DNA of 64,000 nucleotides from Cardiobacterium valvarum (GCF_900460955.1 NZ_UFUW01000001.1:620001-684000), one strand, 5' to 3'; positions 1 to 8,991 are shown, counted from the first letter of the stretch. Made by a program: numbers and translations. Notes: a model not told the origin generated them from the sequence alone.

Positions 1-275
1 GCAGCGGCTTTATCGGCGGCTTCGGTAGCGACTTCTTTCGCCTTGTCGGCAGCTTCACCCACTTTTTCTTTCACGGCTTCACCAGCGGCAGCAGCTTTGT
101 CGGCGGCTTCACTGGCAGCTTCTTTTGCCTTGTCGGTCGCCGCAGCGGCGGTTTCTTTCATGTCTTTGGCAGCAGAAGCGGCGGCTTCTTTGCTCTTGTC
201 TTTGGTTTCGTCCGAGCAGGCGGTCAAAACACCGGCAGCAGTCAAAGCAGCCAAAAGGAGTGCGCGCATTGTCAT
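1..275 (-). CDS. Ala/Lys-rich lipoprotein, C-terminus beyond the window
   Basis: The reverse strand reads MTMRALLLAALTAAG followed by VLTAC, a short signal peptide with an L-T-A-C lipobox, so the mature protein should be lipid-anchored at a Cys near residue 20. After it come repeated blocks rich in Ala, Lys, Glu and Asp (AADKA, AKEA types), giving a long amphipathic helix like LEA-type or apolipoprotein-like bacterial lipoproteins. The start at 275 is preferred over the Met at 269 because a GAGG lies 8 nt upstream. The gene runs off the left edge, so its length is unknown. A cell-envelope role is likely; the exact function is not. Confidence 0.75.
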   Translation of the reverse strand, partial: MTMRALLLAALTAAGVLTACSDETKDKSKEAAASAAKDMKETAAAATDKAKEAASEAADKAAAAGEAVKEKVGEAADKAKEVATEAADKAA

Positions 276-402
276 AATAAGTACCTCGTTTGTTTAAGGA
301 AGGAATCGGGGCGCAGTATAGTCATCTGTTGTAATGGCACAACATACGTTCAGGTAATGTTTGCCCCATCCCGCATACTCTCGGCAAAAGCGCCTGATCG
401 GC

Positions 403-431
403 ACGGCTTTCCCGGAGCACCGCTATATAAT
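403..431 (+). promoter_or_regulatory. Candidate sigma70 promoter of the dikinase gene
   Basis: TATAAT at 426-431 matches the -10 consensus perfectly and lies 34 bp before the chosen ATG at 466. The -35 position (about 403-408) is a poor match, so the call rests mainly on the -10 hexamer. Confidence 0.35.
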
Positions 432-465
432 CCCCGCTTCATCCGCAACCCATAAGGACATCTCC

Positions 466-2928
466 ATGCTGCTCGCATTCACCGCCCCCGAAGCGCTTGA
501 TGTCGCCCGCGTTGGTGGCAAAGGCTTTGGCCTTGCTCGTGCCACTCAGGCCGGACTGCCCGTACCTGACGGCGTCATCCTGCCGACCGACGCTTATCGC
601 GCTTGGTTCGTCCCCTATCAGGCGCAGGTTGCCGCCCTGCTCGCCGCAAACCGCGACGCGCAGGCACAAAGCGCCGCCATCACCGCCTACCTTGCCACCC
701 AACCCCTGCCGGACGTGCTCACCGCGCAACTCAACGTCCTGCAAACTGCCCATTCTGAACGCTATTTTGCGGTGCGCTCCTCCGGCAGCGCCGAAGACCT
801 GCCCGGCGCCGCCTTTGCCGGCTTGCACGACACCCTGCTCAACGTGCATGGCGTGGATGCCCTTGCTGCCGCCGTCAAACAATGCTGGCTCAGCTTGTGG
901 AATGCCGAAGTCCTGCCTTACCGCGAGCGTCTCGGTGTGGCACATGAAAGCGCGGCAATGGCGGTTGTCATCCAGCAAATGGTGGATGTGGCGGCAGACA
1001 GTGCGGCGGGCGTCGCTTTCTCCATTGACCCCGTGCGCGGCGACCTTAACACCGTACTCATCAATGCCGCCTTCGGCCTCGGCGAAACCGTCGTCGCCGG
1101 TGAAGCCCCGGTGGACGAATACCGCGTGGATAAAAACGGCAGCGTCAGCAGCCAGAGCATCGCCGCCAAACCGCAGGCGCTCACCCGCGCAGGCGCCATC
1201 GACCTGCCGCCTGTGCAGCAGACACGTCCGGTCATCAAACCCGTGCAGGCGGCGCAAATCGCCGTACTGGCGCGCCAGGCCGAAGCCCACTTCGGCTTTC
1301 CGCAGGATATCGAATGGGCCTACGAAGGCAGCTCGCTCTACCTCCTGCAATCGCGCCCTATCACCCGCTTCGCACCGCGCTGGACGCGGGATGAATCCGC
1401 CGAACGCTTCCCCAACCCCGTCACCCCGCTCACCTGGGAACTCTGCGCAGCAGGCTTCCACCAGTCGCTCAACTACTCCTTTGCGCTGATGGGGCTGCCG
1501 CCGCTGCACGACCCGTGGTTCAGCAAAAAAGACGGCTATATCTACGGCAACCAGAACGCTGTGGGCGTCTATGCCGGGCGATTGCCGCTCGCGCCGCTGC
1601 GCAACACCGCCAGCCTCAACACCTTCATCGAAAACGGCGGTCTTGCGCGCTACACCTGGATCAGCGAACTGCCGACCCGCTGGATGAACGACCTTGACCA
1701 CTACCTGCTCGAGCTCGGTCGCTACAACGCTATCGACTACACCGGCAAAACCCTCGCCGAAAGCTGGCGCATCCTGCAAGACATTAACGACCTCGGCACT
1801 GCCTACTTTCTGCCAAATATCGCCATCTCGCTCACGCAAACCCTGCTCTACCGCGTCCTGCGTCACGTCCTTGACCTGCTCGAACCCGCCAGTGCCCAAG
1901 ACACCTTCGATCGCCTCATCAGCGTCGTCGAAACCAAAACCGGTGCCGTCAACCGCGCCATGTGGCAACTCTCACGCCGCCTGCGTGCCCATCCCGAACT
2001 CATCAATACGCGCTACCACGACGCCGAAAGCCTGAACACCGCGCTTGATGCCTACCCTGACGTGCGCGACGATTTTGTCCGCTTCCTCACTCAGCACGGC
2101 CACCGCGAAGTCGATTTTGACGCCTACCACCCTACCTGGCTGGAAGCGCCGCAAACCGTCTTCACCCAGATACAGATGATGGCAAGCCAGGACGACAGCA
2201 CCCACGACGACCAATACTGGGATAAAAAAAGCGCCATGTACGCCAGCGAACGCGAACTGCTGGCGCGCGCGCCGGTCGGACTGCGCTTCTTCCTGCAAGA
2301 ACTCATCCGCCTGGCGCGTACCTACACCGCGCTGGATGACATCGAACACTACCAGACAACCCGCCTCACCCTGCCCTTCCGCCGCGCCGCCCGCGCTGTC
2401 GGCGAACACCTCGTCAAACAAGGCGCGCTGGACGAGGCGATGGACATCTTCTTCCTGCCGCCTGCCGAACTCGAACATGCCATAACAAGCGGCGATTACC
2501 ACAACCTCCGCGCCACCGCTGCGCGTGAAAAAACTGCCTATCAGGACGCCTGCGCCCGCGCCCCGGCCTGGGAATACGGCACGGACAGCGCACCTGCGAC
2601 GGATAGCGCGAACAGCTGGCAGGGACTGGGCGGCAGCCCCGGCAGCATCAGCGGCGAAGTCTTCATCATCACCGACCCGGCACAATTCGCCGACTTCCCG
2701 CAGGGCGCCATTCTTGTCGCCCGCACCACCAACCCTGCCTGGACACCGCTTTTCTACCACGCCGCCGGCGTCATCACCGAAAGCGGCGGCCCACTCTCGC
2801 ACGGCGCCGTGACCGCGCGCGAACTCGGCATCCCGGCGGTGATGGGCATCCGCGATGCCTGCCACCGCCTGACGAACGGCCAGCGGGTGAAAATCGATGG
2901 CAGCCTGGGACGGGTCATCATCCTGTAA
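466..2928 (+). CDS. Rifampicin phosphotransferase-like / PEP synthase-like dikinase
   Basis: A protein of 820 aa if translation begins at ATG 466, which has AAGGA at the right distance; an upstream in-frame ATG at 361 has none. Residues 1-330 are a PEP/pyruvate-dikinase ATP-grasp domain (GGKGFGLARATQAGLPVPDG near 17, RSSGSAEDLPGAAFAG near 103). The C-terminus carries the swivelling phosphohistidine domain with GGPLSHGAVTAREL and the phospho-acceptor His at about 779. The TIM-barrel PEP-binding domain of true PEP synthase is missing. The order ATP-grasp, large unique middle, His domain at the extreme C-terminus is that of rifampicin phosphotransferase and its uncharacterised relatives. Substrate unknown; a small-molecule phosphotransferase fits best. 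Confidence 0.75.
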   Translation: MLLAFTAPEALDVARVGGKGFGLARATQAGLPVPDGVILPTDAYRAWFVPYQAQVAALLAANRDAQAQSAAITAYLATQPLPDVLTAQLNVLQTAHSERYFAVRSSGSAEDLPGAAFAGLHDTLLNVHGVDALAAAVKQCWLSLWNAEVLPYRERLGVAHESAAMAVVIQQMVDVAADSAAGVAFSIDPVRGDLNTVLINAAFGLGETVVAGEAPVDEYRVDKNGSVSSQSIAAKPQALTRAGAIDLPPVQQTRPVIKPVQAAQIAVLARQAEAHFGFPQDIEWAYEGSSLYLLQSRPITRFAPRWTRDESAERFPNPVTPLTWELCAAGFHQSLNYSFALMGLPPLHDPWFSKKDGYIYGNQNAVGVYAGRLPLAPLRNTASLNTFIENGGLARYTWISELPTRWMNDLDHYLLELGRYNAIDYTGKTLAESWRILQDINDLGTAYFLPNIAISLTQTLLYRVLRHVLDLLEPASAQDTFDRLISVVETKTGAVNRAMWQLSRRLRAHPELINTRYHDAESLNTALDAYPDVRDDFVRFLTQHGHREVDFDAYHPTWLEAPQTVFTQIQMMASQDDSTHDDQYWDKKSAMYASERELLARAPVGLRFFLQELIRLARTYTALDDIEHYQTTRLTLPFRRAARAVGEHLVKQGALDEAMDIFFLPPAELEHAITSGDYHNLRATAAREKTAYQDACARAPAWEYGTDSAPATDSANSWQGLGGSPGSISGEVFIITDPAQFADFPQGAILVARTTNPAWTPLFYHAAGVITESGGPLSHGAVTARELGIPAVMGIRDACHRLTNGQRVKIDGSLGRVIIL

Positions 2929-2948
2929 AAAAGCGGCAATATTGACAA

Positions 2949-2980
2949 TGCGGAATCGGATAAAAAAATCCTTTTCCGCA
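2949..2980 (+). terminator. Hairpin after the dikinase gene
   Basis: TGCGGAA (2949-2955) pairs with TTCCGCA (2974-2980), and GGAT/ATCC pair inside it. It lies 21 nt past the stop codon, but no T-run follows directly, so termination is only possible. Confidence 0.35.
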
Positions 2981-3031
2981 ATATATTGATAAATTGTCTT
3001 TTTTACAGCCGATAATTCCAGATAAAACGGC

Positions 3032-3060
3032 TTTACAGCGTGAAAACCTCGCGCTATAGT
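3032..3060 (+). promoter_or_regulatory. sigma70 promoter of 6S RNA
   Basis: TTTACA (3032-3037) and TATAGT (3055-3060) are separated by exactly 17 bp. The expected start, 7-10 nt downstream, coincides with the 5' end of the 6S RNA terminal helix at 3070. Confidence 0.8.
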
Positions 3061-3069
3061 ACCCGCAAA

Positions 3070-3251
3070 GCATAACTGCGAAGTTTGCGTTTCCTACAAA
3101 CCCCTTGACCCTAATTACATCTCGCCTTGGGGGTCAGACGCAACTGGGTGAGCAAGCTTGTTTTCAAGCAAGAAGCCCGAAAGCTTGTTAAGACCCCCAC
3201 TTGAACCCTGCGGTTCAAGGGCATAAGGTTAAGCGGCTATCGCGGTTATGC
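3070..3251 (+). ncRNA. ssrS: 6S RNA (RNA polymerase sigma70 regulator)
   Basis: A long rod-like RNA of about 182 nt, the usual size. The ends GCATAACTGCG (3070-3080) and CGCGGTTATGC (3241-3251) form an 11-bp closing helix with one G-U pair. The segment CTTGAACC...GGTTCAAGGG and the stretch GGGTGAGCAAGCTTG...AAGCCC match the conserved 3' hairpin and inner arms of gammaproteobacterial 6S RNA. It mimics an open promoter and sequesters sigma70 polymerase in stationary phase. A T-rich stretch follows the helix. The usual downstream neighbour ygfA (formyl-THF cyclo-ligase) is absent; 3252-3481 holds no gene I can support. Confidence 0.92.
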
Positions 3252-3481
3252 TTTCTTTTTTCTGCAATTCCATGAAAAGGAATTGGGCAAAAATCAGGAG
3301 CAATACCGGTTTTGCCAATCAGACTTTCCGGATTTCGTCAAATTTCCGCGCTCTGCCAATTACCGCTACATAATCCACAAACGTATCTGCATACCTGTCA
3401 AAAAAAAAGAATGACGGGTATTGTTTGCGTCATATTTTCTCCTTCGTCAAACGCAGCTGAGGTTTCCTCCGGTTGCAGCAC

Positions 3482-3523
3482 AAAAAAAGAGGGCGGACCT
3501 TCCGGTTCGCCCTCTTTTTTTGT
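3482..3523. terminator. Bidirectional Rho-independent terminator
   Basis: GAGGGCGGACC pairs over 11 bp with GGTTCGCCCTC around a TTCC loop, flanked by A-run and T-run on both sides. It ends the leftward channel gene (stop at 3535) and can also stop rightward readthrough from 6S RNA. Confidence 0.85.
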
Positions 3524-3534
3524 GCCGTCGTCGC

Positions 3535-4305
3535 TCAATCGCGGTAGGCGAGATGATAAAGCGCGCCGACCATGACCGCGCCGCCCAGGACATTGCCGAG
3601 ATAGACGGAGACCATGTTCTCCGCGAACTGCGCCCAGGTGATATCGCCGCCGCCCCAAATCGCTGCCGGGATGACAAACATATTGGCCACGACGTGCTGG
3701 AAGCCGATGGCGACGAATACCATCACCGGGAACCAGCAGCCGAGGATTTTGCCGCTGAACGTGTCCGCGCCGTAGCACAGCCACAGCCCCATGCACACCA
3801 GCCAGTTGCAGCCGATGCCCGATACCACCGCCTGGCCGAAGCTGACGTCTGTTTTGCCGTGAGCGACAGCGACGGTTTCCGCCAGCGCCGCGCCTTCGGT
3901 CAGGCCGACGTAGTGGCCGAAAAACCAGGCAACGAAGAAGGCGCCCAGGACGTTGGTCGCGGTGACGATGAGCCAGTTGCGCGCCCACTGCCGCAGCTTG
4001 ATGCGCTTTTGCAGCCAGGCGACAGGCAGCGCCATCATGTTGCCGGTGATAAGTTCGCCGCCGCCGAGGAGGATGCAGACGAGGCCAACGGGGAAAACGG
4101 CAGCACCGAGCAGTTTGCCGAGACCGGCGAGTTCGTGCGGCATGGCAGCGACGATGCGGATATAGGCGAGATAGCCCACCGAAATGAAAGCACCGCCGAG
4201 AAAGCCGAGGACGGCGGGACGGTCAAAACGATTTTCCGCTTTCGCCGTGCCCTTGTCGGCGCTGTACGCAAGGATTTGTTTGGGTTCGAGGCTGGCGCCG
4301 GCCAT
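3535..4305 (-). CDS. Formate/nitrite transporter (FocA/NirC) family channel
   Basis: A 256-aa integral membrane protein. The start at 4305 has AGGAG 7 nt upstream; the reading frame extends further upstream but that part is not protein-like. About six hydrophobic helices are visible. The FNT signatures are clear: GGAFISVGYLAYIRIVA in helix 1 and GGGELITGNMM in the broken helix 2. The family forms pentamers that pass small monovalent anions (formate, nitrite, hydrosulfide) across the inner membrane. Which anion is carried cannot be told; no formate lyase or nitrite reductase gene is next to it. It is monocistronic, with a strong terminator after it. Confidence 0.85.
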   Translation of the reverse strand: MAGASLEPKQILAYSADKGTAKAENRFDRPAVLGFLGGAFISVGYLAYIRIVAAMPHELAGLGKLLGAAVFPVGLVCILLGGGELITGNMMALPVAWLQKRIKLRQWARNWLIVTATNVLGAFFVAWFFGHYVGLTEGAALAETVAVAHGKTDVSFGQAVVSGIGCNWLVCMGLWLCYGADTFSGKILGCWFPVMVFVAIGFQHVVANMFVIPAAIWGGGDITWAQFAENMVSVYLGNVLGGAVMVGALYHLAYRD

Positions 4306-4448
4306 GAGAATCTCCTTTATCGATTGAAAATGAATGAAAAAATGGTTTTCCATCTGGAAAGCGTCGCCTATTTTACAAGAGCGCCTGACCGGGAAGTTGC
4401 AAGCGATAAAAAGATGGGGGAGCATCCCCTTTGTGCACGACAGCATTT

Positions 4449-4497
4449 CGCCAAGCGGCGTAAATGCTGAGCCCGCCAAGCGGCATTAATACTGGAT
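4449..4497. repeat. Two copies of the dispersed CCGCCAAGCGG element
   Basis: GCCAAGCGGCGTAAATGCTG followed by GCCAAGCGGCATTAATACTGG, in the gap between the channel gene and ridA. The same 20-25 nt unit recurs in almost every intergenic region of the window. Confidence 0.75.
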
Positions 4498-4515
4498 TCG
4501 TCACGATGAGGGCAG

Positions 4516-4541
4516 CAAAAAGGGCGGGAAATCCCGCCCTG
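4516..4541 (-). terminator. Terminator of ridA
   Basis: GGGCGGGA/TCCCGCCC (4522-4539) with a T-run on the reverse strand, just past the ridA stop at 4557. Confidence 0.8.
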
Positions 4542-4556
4542 TCGCCGTCATCGCGA

Positions 4557-4946
4557 TTACGGCCTGACCGCTATCACTTCTATCTCCACCCCCGCATCTT
4601 TCGGCAGGCGGGCGACTTCCACGCAGGAGCGCGCCGGGAAGACACCACCGCCGAATTCGGTGAAAAACGCTTCATAGACGCTGTTCACGTCGGCGAAGTG
4701 GTTGAGGTCTTTCACGAAGACGGTGGTTTTCACGATATTGCCTACCTGCAAGCCGGCCTGCTCAATGATGGCCTTGATGTTATCCAGCGATTGGCGGGTT
4801 TGCGCCTTGATGTCGGCGGGCATTTCGCCGGTTGCCGGGTTGACGGGGATTTGCCCCGAGGTGATGACGAGGTTGCCCAGATCCATCGCTTGCACATAGG
4901 GGCCGATAGCGGCGGGGGCTTTGTCGGTATGAATGACTTTCTGCAT
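4557..4946 (-). CDS. ridA: RidA family enamine/imine deaminase
   Basis: 129 aa, the standard RidA/YjgF length. Starts at 4946 (MQKVIHTDKAPAAIGPY) with GGAG upstream. Family features are GPYVQA near the N-terminus, the SGQIPVNPATGE block, and the C-terminal RSCVEVARLPKDAGVEIEV, whose Arg binds the substrate carboxylate. RidA hydrolyses reactive enamines, above all 2-aminoacrylate released by PLP enzymes, protecting other PLP enzymes. This is relevant here because a diaminopropionate ammonia-lyase, which makes aminoacrylate, is encoded 3 kb away on the same strand. An amino-acid symporter gene lies immediately upstream. Confidence 0.93.
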   Translation of the reverse strand: MQKVIHTDKAPAAIGPYVQAMDLGNLVITSGQIPVNPATGEMPADIKAQTRQSLDNIKAIIEQAGLQVGNIVKTTVFVKDLNHFADVNSVYEAFFTEFGGGVFPARSCVEVARLPKDAGVEIEVIAVRP

Positions 4947-5024
4947 GGGTAATCTCCGTATGTTGAAAGGAAATGCATGGCAGGGAAATTGCCGCGCGTA
5001 TGGTAACACGGCATGTTGTCAGGA

Positions 5025-6419
5025 TTATTTTGTCTCGCCGGCATAGCGGGAAACGATATCGCTTTGGTAATCCCAGTGTGGGTTTTCGATGCCTTTTTTC
5101 TTTTGTGCGGCGAAATCGCGCAGGGTAAAGAGGACGTATTTGGACAGTAATAGCAAGGCCGGTACGTTAAAGATTATCAGCAATGCCGAGGCGAAATCGA
5201 TTAATTCCCACAGGGTGGTCACGGGAATTAGTCCGCAGATGGTTACCAGTGCGCAGCAGAAGAGGCGGTAAGCGAGGACGATATGTGGATTGTTGTTTAT
5301 CCAGCGCAGGTTGACTTCGCCGTAATACATGTCGGCAATGACGGATTTGAAGCCGAACATCAGCATGGCGACAAAGACAACGTATTTGCCCCAATCGCCG
5401 ATGCCGAGGTTGAAGGCGCGCTGGGTCAGTTCGATGCCGGTTTCGCCGCTGTCGAGTGCGCCGGTGAGCAGGATGGTAAAAGCGGTGCAGCTGCAGATGA
5501 TGACGGTGGTGAAGAAGGTGCCGAACATGGCGGAAAAGCCTTGCAGCACGGGATGTTCGACGTTGGCAGTGGCGTGCATGCTGGGCGCGGTGCCGTTACC
5601 GGCGTCGTTGGAGAAGAGACCGCGCGCCACGCCGTAGCGGAAGGCGGTGAAGATGGTGTAGCCCGCGACGCCGCCGGCGGCTGAGTCGAAGCTGAAGGCG
5701 GATTTCACGATGAGTGCCAGCACTTCCGGGATTTTTTCGAGGTTGCCCAGGATGATGAACAGGGAGAGGAGGAGGTAGGTCACGGCAAGGAAGGGCACGA
5801 AGAGCGAGGCAAATTCGCTGATGCGCTTGACGCCGCCAAAGACGATGATGGCGACGAGAGAGACGAGCACCAGGCCGATGAGGACAGGGTGGACGTTGAT
5901 GACGGTTTTGGTGGCGAGGATGACGGAATTGCCCTGCACCATGGTGTAGAAGAAACCCATGCCGATGATCATGCTGAGGGAGAAGGCGATGGCGAGCGGG
6001 CGGCAGTGGAGGCCGCGCGACATGTAGTAGGCGGGGCCGCCGCGATAGGTGCCGTCGCCGTTGCTTTCACGGAAGAGGATGGCGAGGATAGCTTCGCTGA
6101 AGCTGATGCCCATGCCGAGTAGAGCCGTGACCCACATCCAGAAGATGGCACCGGGGCCGCCGGAGGCCAGCGCAGTCGCGACGCCGACGAGGCTGCCGGT
6201 GCCGAGCTGGCTGCTCAGTGCCGCGCAAAGGGCGCCGAAGCCGGATACACCTTTGCCGTCGTCCGCTTTGCGGTTGTGCATGAGTGCGCCGAAGAGTTTG
6301 GGGAAATAGCGGATTTGCGGGAAGGAGAGGCGGAAGGCGAAAAAAATACCGGTACCGAGCAGCAGTCCTGCGACCAGCCAGCCCCAAAAGATGCCGTTAA
6401 TGGTTTTCAAGAGTTCCAT
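5025..6419 (-). CDS. Sodium:alanine (AGCS) family symporter
   Basis: 464 aa with about 10-11 hydrophobic helices. AGCS hallmarks: GFGALCAALSSQLGTGSLVG, the GGPGAIFWMWV segment, and RGGPAYYMSRGL. The Asn-rich ARGLFSNDAGNGTAPSMHA region is also typical of AlsT/DagA-type carriers. It imports small neutral amino acids (alanine, glycine, possibly serine or related compounds) with Na+. It lies upstream of ridA on the same strand with an 80-bp gap, and next to catabolic genes for an amino acid, which suggests uptake of substrates for that group. Start ATG at 6419. Confidence 0.9.
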   Translation of the reverse strand: MELLKTINGIFWGWLVAGLLLGTGIFFAFRLSFPQIRYFPKLFGALMHNRKADDGKGVSGFGALCAALSSQLGTGSLVGVATALASGGPGAIFWMWVTALLGMGISFSEAILAILFRESNGDGTYRGGPAYYMSRGLHCRPLAIAFSLSMIIGMGFFYTMVQGNSVILATKTVINVHPVLIGLVLVSLVAIIVFGGVKRISEFASLFVPFLAVTYLLLSLFIILGNLEKIPEVLALIVKSAFSFDSAAGGVAGYTIFTAFRYGVARGLFSNDAGNGTAPSMHATANVEHPVLQGFSAMFGTFFTTVIICSCTAFTILLTGALDSGETGIELTQRAFNLGIGDWGKYVVFVAMLMFGFKSVIADMYYGEVNLRWINNNPHIVLAYRLFCCALVTICGLIPVTTLWELIDFASALLIIFNVPALLLLSKYVLFTLRDFAAQKKKGIENPHWDYQSDIVSRYAGETK

Positions 6420-6602
6420 AATGACCTCGATAGTAATGAAGGATAAGAAGCAGCGAATGTTTTTGGTAAGGGATGTGCATCATTTTTTATTGGCTTCTCC
6501 CTATTTTTGGCGTGCAAAAACACTGCCGTTTCTTAAGGTAAAAAAGAAACAGCGATGGCAAAGGCCTTCAGGAATGGGCCGCCACTACGGGCGGCCAATT
6601 TT

Positions 6603-7766
6603 TTATTGCGGCAGACGGATGCGGATTAATTCAGCAAAATATTCAGCGCCAGTCAGCAGAATATTGTCGTTGAAATCGTATTTGGCATTGTGAAGCGGCA
6701 GGTAGCCAATGCCTTCTTCCTCAGTGCCGTTACCCAAAAAGACGAAACAGCCGGGTATCTTTTGCAGGAAGGTGCCGAAATCTTCGGAAATCATCATTTG
6801 CTGGACGTTGCCATCAACGTTTTCCGCGCTGACGGTGTTGTTCGCCGCCTGCAATGCGGTATTGACGCAGGCTTCCCAATTTACGGTTGGCGCAAATTCA
6901 TGGGTATAGATAAATTCGCATTCGGCGCCGTTCATCACACAGATATGCTCACAAATGCTGCGCATCCGTTCTTCAATCATCCGCTGCGTTTCCGGCGCAT
7001 AGCTACGGGTATCGCCCTTGATTTCGATATGGGTCGGGATGGCGTTGCGGATGCCGTCGGTATGCAGTTCGGTACAGGAAATAACGATGGGGATGCTTGG
7101 GTCAATGTTGCGCGAGACGATGGTTTGCAGGGCGAGGATGATTTCTGCTGCAATCACCATCGGATCGCGGCTCATATGCGGGCGGGCGGCGTGTGAACCC
7201 TGCCCCTTGATGCGGATGATGAAGTTGTCTTCGCTGCCCATGATGCCGCCGACGCGGGTAGAGATTGTGCCGGTGCGCATACCCGGCATATTGTGCAGGC
7301 CGTAGATTTCTTCGATGCCGAAGCGCTCAATGAAACCGTCATCTAGCATTGCCTGCGCGCCCTTGCCGGGTTCTTCAGCGGGCTGGAAGACAAAACAAAC
7401 AGTGCCGTTGAAGTTCTTGCGTGCTGCCAGCAGGTGCGCAGCACCGAGCACCATTGAGGTGTGACCGTCGTGGCCGCAGGCGTGCATGCGGTTTTCGGTC
7501 TGCGATTTGTAGGGGACATCGCCCTGTTCGACCATTTGCAGACAGTCCATATCGGCACGGATGCCGATAACCCTTTTGCCGTCGCCGCATTTCAGCACGC
7601 CGACGACACCGGTTTTGCCGATGTTGCGGTGCACGGTCAGCCCCAGCGCTTCCAGCCTGTCGGCAACGAAGCGCGCTGTGTTCTCTTCTTCAAAGGCACT
7701 TTCCGGATGCTGGTGCAGATAATGACGCCATTCGATCATTTGCTGATGCAGTGCTTTCTCGTTCAT
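6603..7766 (-). CDS. M20D family metal-dependent amidohydrolase
   Basis: 387 aa from ATG 7766, which has GAGGA upstream; the longer frame to 7880 runs back into dpaL. Motifs of the hippurate hydrolase / N-acyl-amino-acid deacylase group: IGIRADMDCLQM with metal-binding Asp, MHACGHDGHTSM (metal His), FVFQPAEEPGKGAQ (catalytic Glu pair), the dimerisation domain with GSHAARPH, and the C-terminal metal His (PLHNAKYDF). The family splits N-acyl amino acids or short dipeptides. It directly follows dpaL with a 22-nt gap, so the two are likely co-transcribed, and the enzyme may release the lyase substrate from a conjugate. That role is inference. Confidence 0.88.
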   Translation of the reverse strand: MNEKALHQQMIEWRHYLHQHPESAFEEENTARFVADRLEALGLTVHRNIGKTGVVGVLKCGDGKRVIGIRADMDCLQMVEQGDVPYKSQTENRMHACGHDGHTSMVLGAAHLLAARKNFNGTVCFVFQPAEEPGKGAQAMLDDGFIERFGIEEIYGLHNMPGMRTGTISTRVGGIMGSEDNFIIRIKGQGSHAARPHMSRDPMVIAAEIILALQTIVSRNIDPSIPIVISCTELHTDGIRNAIPTHIEIKGDTRSYAPETQRMIEERMRSICEHICVMNGAECEFIYTHEFAPTVNWEACVNTALQAANNTVSAENVDGNVQQMMISEDFGTFLQKIPGCFVFLGNGTEEEGIGYLPLHNAKYDFNDNILLTGAEYFAELIRIRLPQ

Positions 7767-7788
7767 GGTTCGTTCCTCTTGGGTTGGG

Positions 7789-8991
7789 TTAATGATTGCG
7801 ACCTTGCCAAACGATTGCTTCGTAAATGTCCGGCGAAGTATCGCCTTCGGTGCTGATGAGCAATACCCTCGCTTGATCATCCAGCGCCAAGTCGCGGCAA
7901 ATCGCCTGATATTGCGGACAGGTTTTTAATTCATAGAGCAGCCCCAGGCCGATCGCGCCGGATTCACCGGAGGTGAAGGCCGGATCGGTGCCGGGGCGCG
8001 GCGCGGCGGCAATGCGCATGCCGTTTGCAGCGAGGTGGTCGTCGGCGGAGATGAAGGCGGCGGCGTAATCGCGCAGAATAGGCCAGCTGATGATGTTCGG
8101 CTCGCCGCAGGCCAGCCCCGCCATGATGGTCTGCATGGCGCCGCTGACGTTGTGCGTTTTGCCGTCGGCTGCCACGGCGGACCGGTAGAGGCAGTGCGCC
8201 TGATGCGGCTCGGTGATGATGATGGTGGGCGGACTGTCCGCCATCGTCGAGACGAAGTAACCGGCGATGGCGCCCGCGAAGGAGCCGACGCCCGCTTGCA
8301 GGATGAGGTGGGTCGGTGCGGCGGGCAGTTGCGCGGCAGTTTCGTGGGCGAGGGTGAGGTAGCCCTGCATGATCCAGGTCGGGATTTCTTCGTAGCCGTC
8401 CCAGGCGGTGTCCTGCACCATCACCCAGCCGTTGACTTCGGCAAGGCGGTTTGCTTCGCGTACGGCGTCGTCGTAGTTGAATTCCGTGATGGTGCACAGC
8501 GCGCCGTGTTTGCGGATATTTTCCGCACGCACTGGCGAGGAACCGTGCGGCATCAGTACCACCGCTTTCATGCCGAGCTGTTCCGCCGCCCAGGCGATGC
8601 CACGCCCGTGGTTGCCGTCGGTGGCGGTGATGAAGGTGAGGTCGCCCAGTTGCGCTTTCACTTCCGGCGAAGCGAGTTCGGCGAAGCTGAGATCATGGAT
8701 GTCGCGCCCCAGCCGCTGCGCCAGATAGCGGCCGATGGCGTAAGAACCGCCGAGACTCTTGAAAGCGTTGAGGCCGAAGCGTTCCGCCTCGTTCTTGACG
8801 TGGATGGAAGCAAGATCCAGCTTGTGCGCGAGATGCGGCAGGGCAAGCAGCGCGGTCGGCGCATAGTTGGCGAATTTCTGGTGGAAACGGTGCGCGGTGG
8901 CGGCAGCAGCGGCGTTGACGATGTCAGTCCCGGCACCTTGTCCGCGCGCTTTCTTCATCGTATTGGCCTGGTAAAGAATCATGTCGTTCAT
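7789..8991 (-). CDS. dpaL: Diaminopropionate ammonia-lyase
   Basis: 400 aa, matching E. coli YgeX/DpaL (about 398). It is a fold-type II PLP enzyme: the Schiff-base Lys is K78 in NAFKSLGGSYA, the phosphate-binding loop is the Gly-rich QAGVGSFAGAIAGY, and TATDGNHGRGIAWAA is the substrate loop. It converts 2,3-diaminopropionate to pyruvate and two ammonia through 2-aminoacrylate. Start at 8991, with AAGGA upstream. It is transcribed divergently from an Lrp/AsnC regulator and followed by an M20 deacylase. In E. coli ygeX also sits with M20 hydrolase and hydantoinase-type genes, which agrees with the broken carbamoylase gene nearby. Confidence 0.92.
   Translation of the reverse strand: MNDMILYQANTMKKARGQGAGTDIVNAAAAATAHRFHQKFANYAPTALLALPHLAHKLDLASIHVKNEAERFGLNAFKSLGGSYAIGRYLAQRLGRDIHDLSFAELASPEVKAQLGDLTFITATDGNHGRGIAWAAEQLGMKAVVLMPHGSSPVRAENIRKHGALCTITEFNYDDAVREANRLAEVNGWVMVQDTAWDGYEEIPTWIMQGYLTLAHETAAQLPAAPTHLILQAGVGSFAGAIAGYFVSTMADSPPTIIITEPHQAHCLYRSAVAADGKTHNVSGAMQTIMAGLACGEPNIISWPILRDYAAAFISADDHLAANGMRIAAAPRPGTDPAFTSGESGAIGLGLLYELKTCPQYQAICRDLALDDQARVLLISTEGDTSPDIYEAIVWQGRNH

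Noticed and set aside
361-465. Upstream start of the dikinase at 361
   Set aside because: No ribosome site there, a perfect TATAAT lies inside the extension, and the ATG at 466 has AAGGA and matches the family N-terminus.
6569-6601. Terminator hairpin GGCCGCC/GGCGGCC with TTTTTT on the + strand
   Set aside because: No rightward gene ends here, and on the reverse strand, where the M20 gene ends, the hairpin is not followed by a T-run; its role is unclear.
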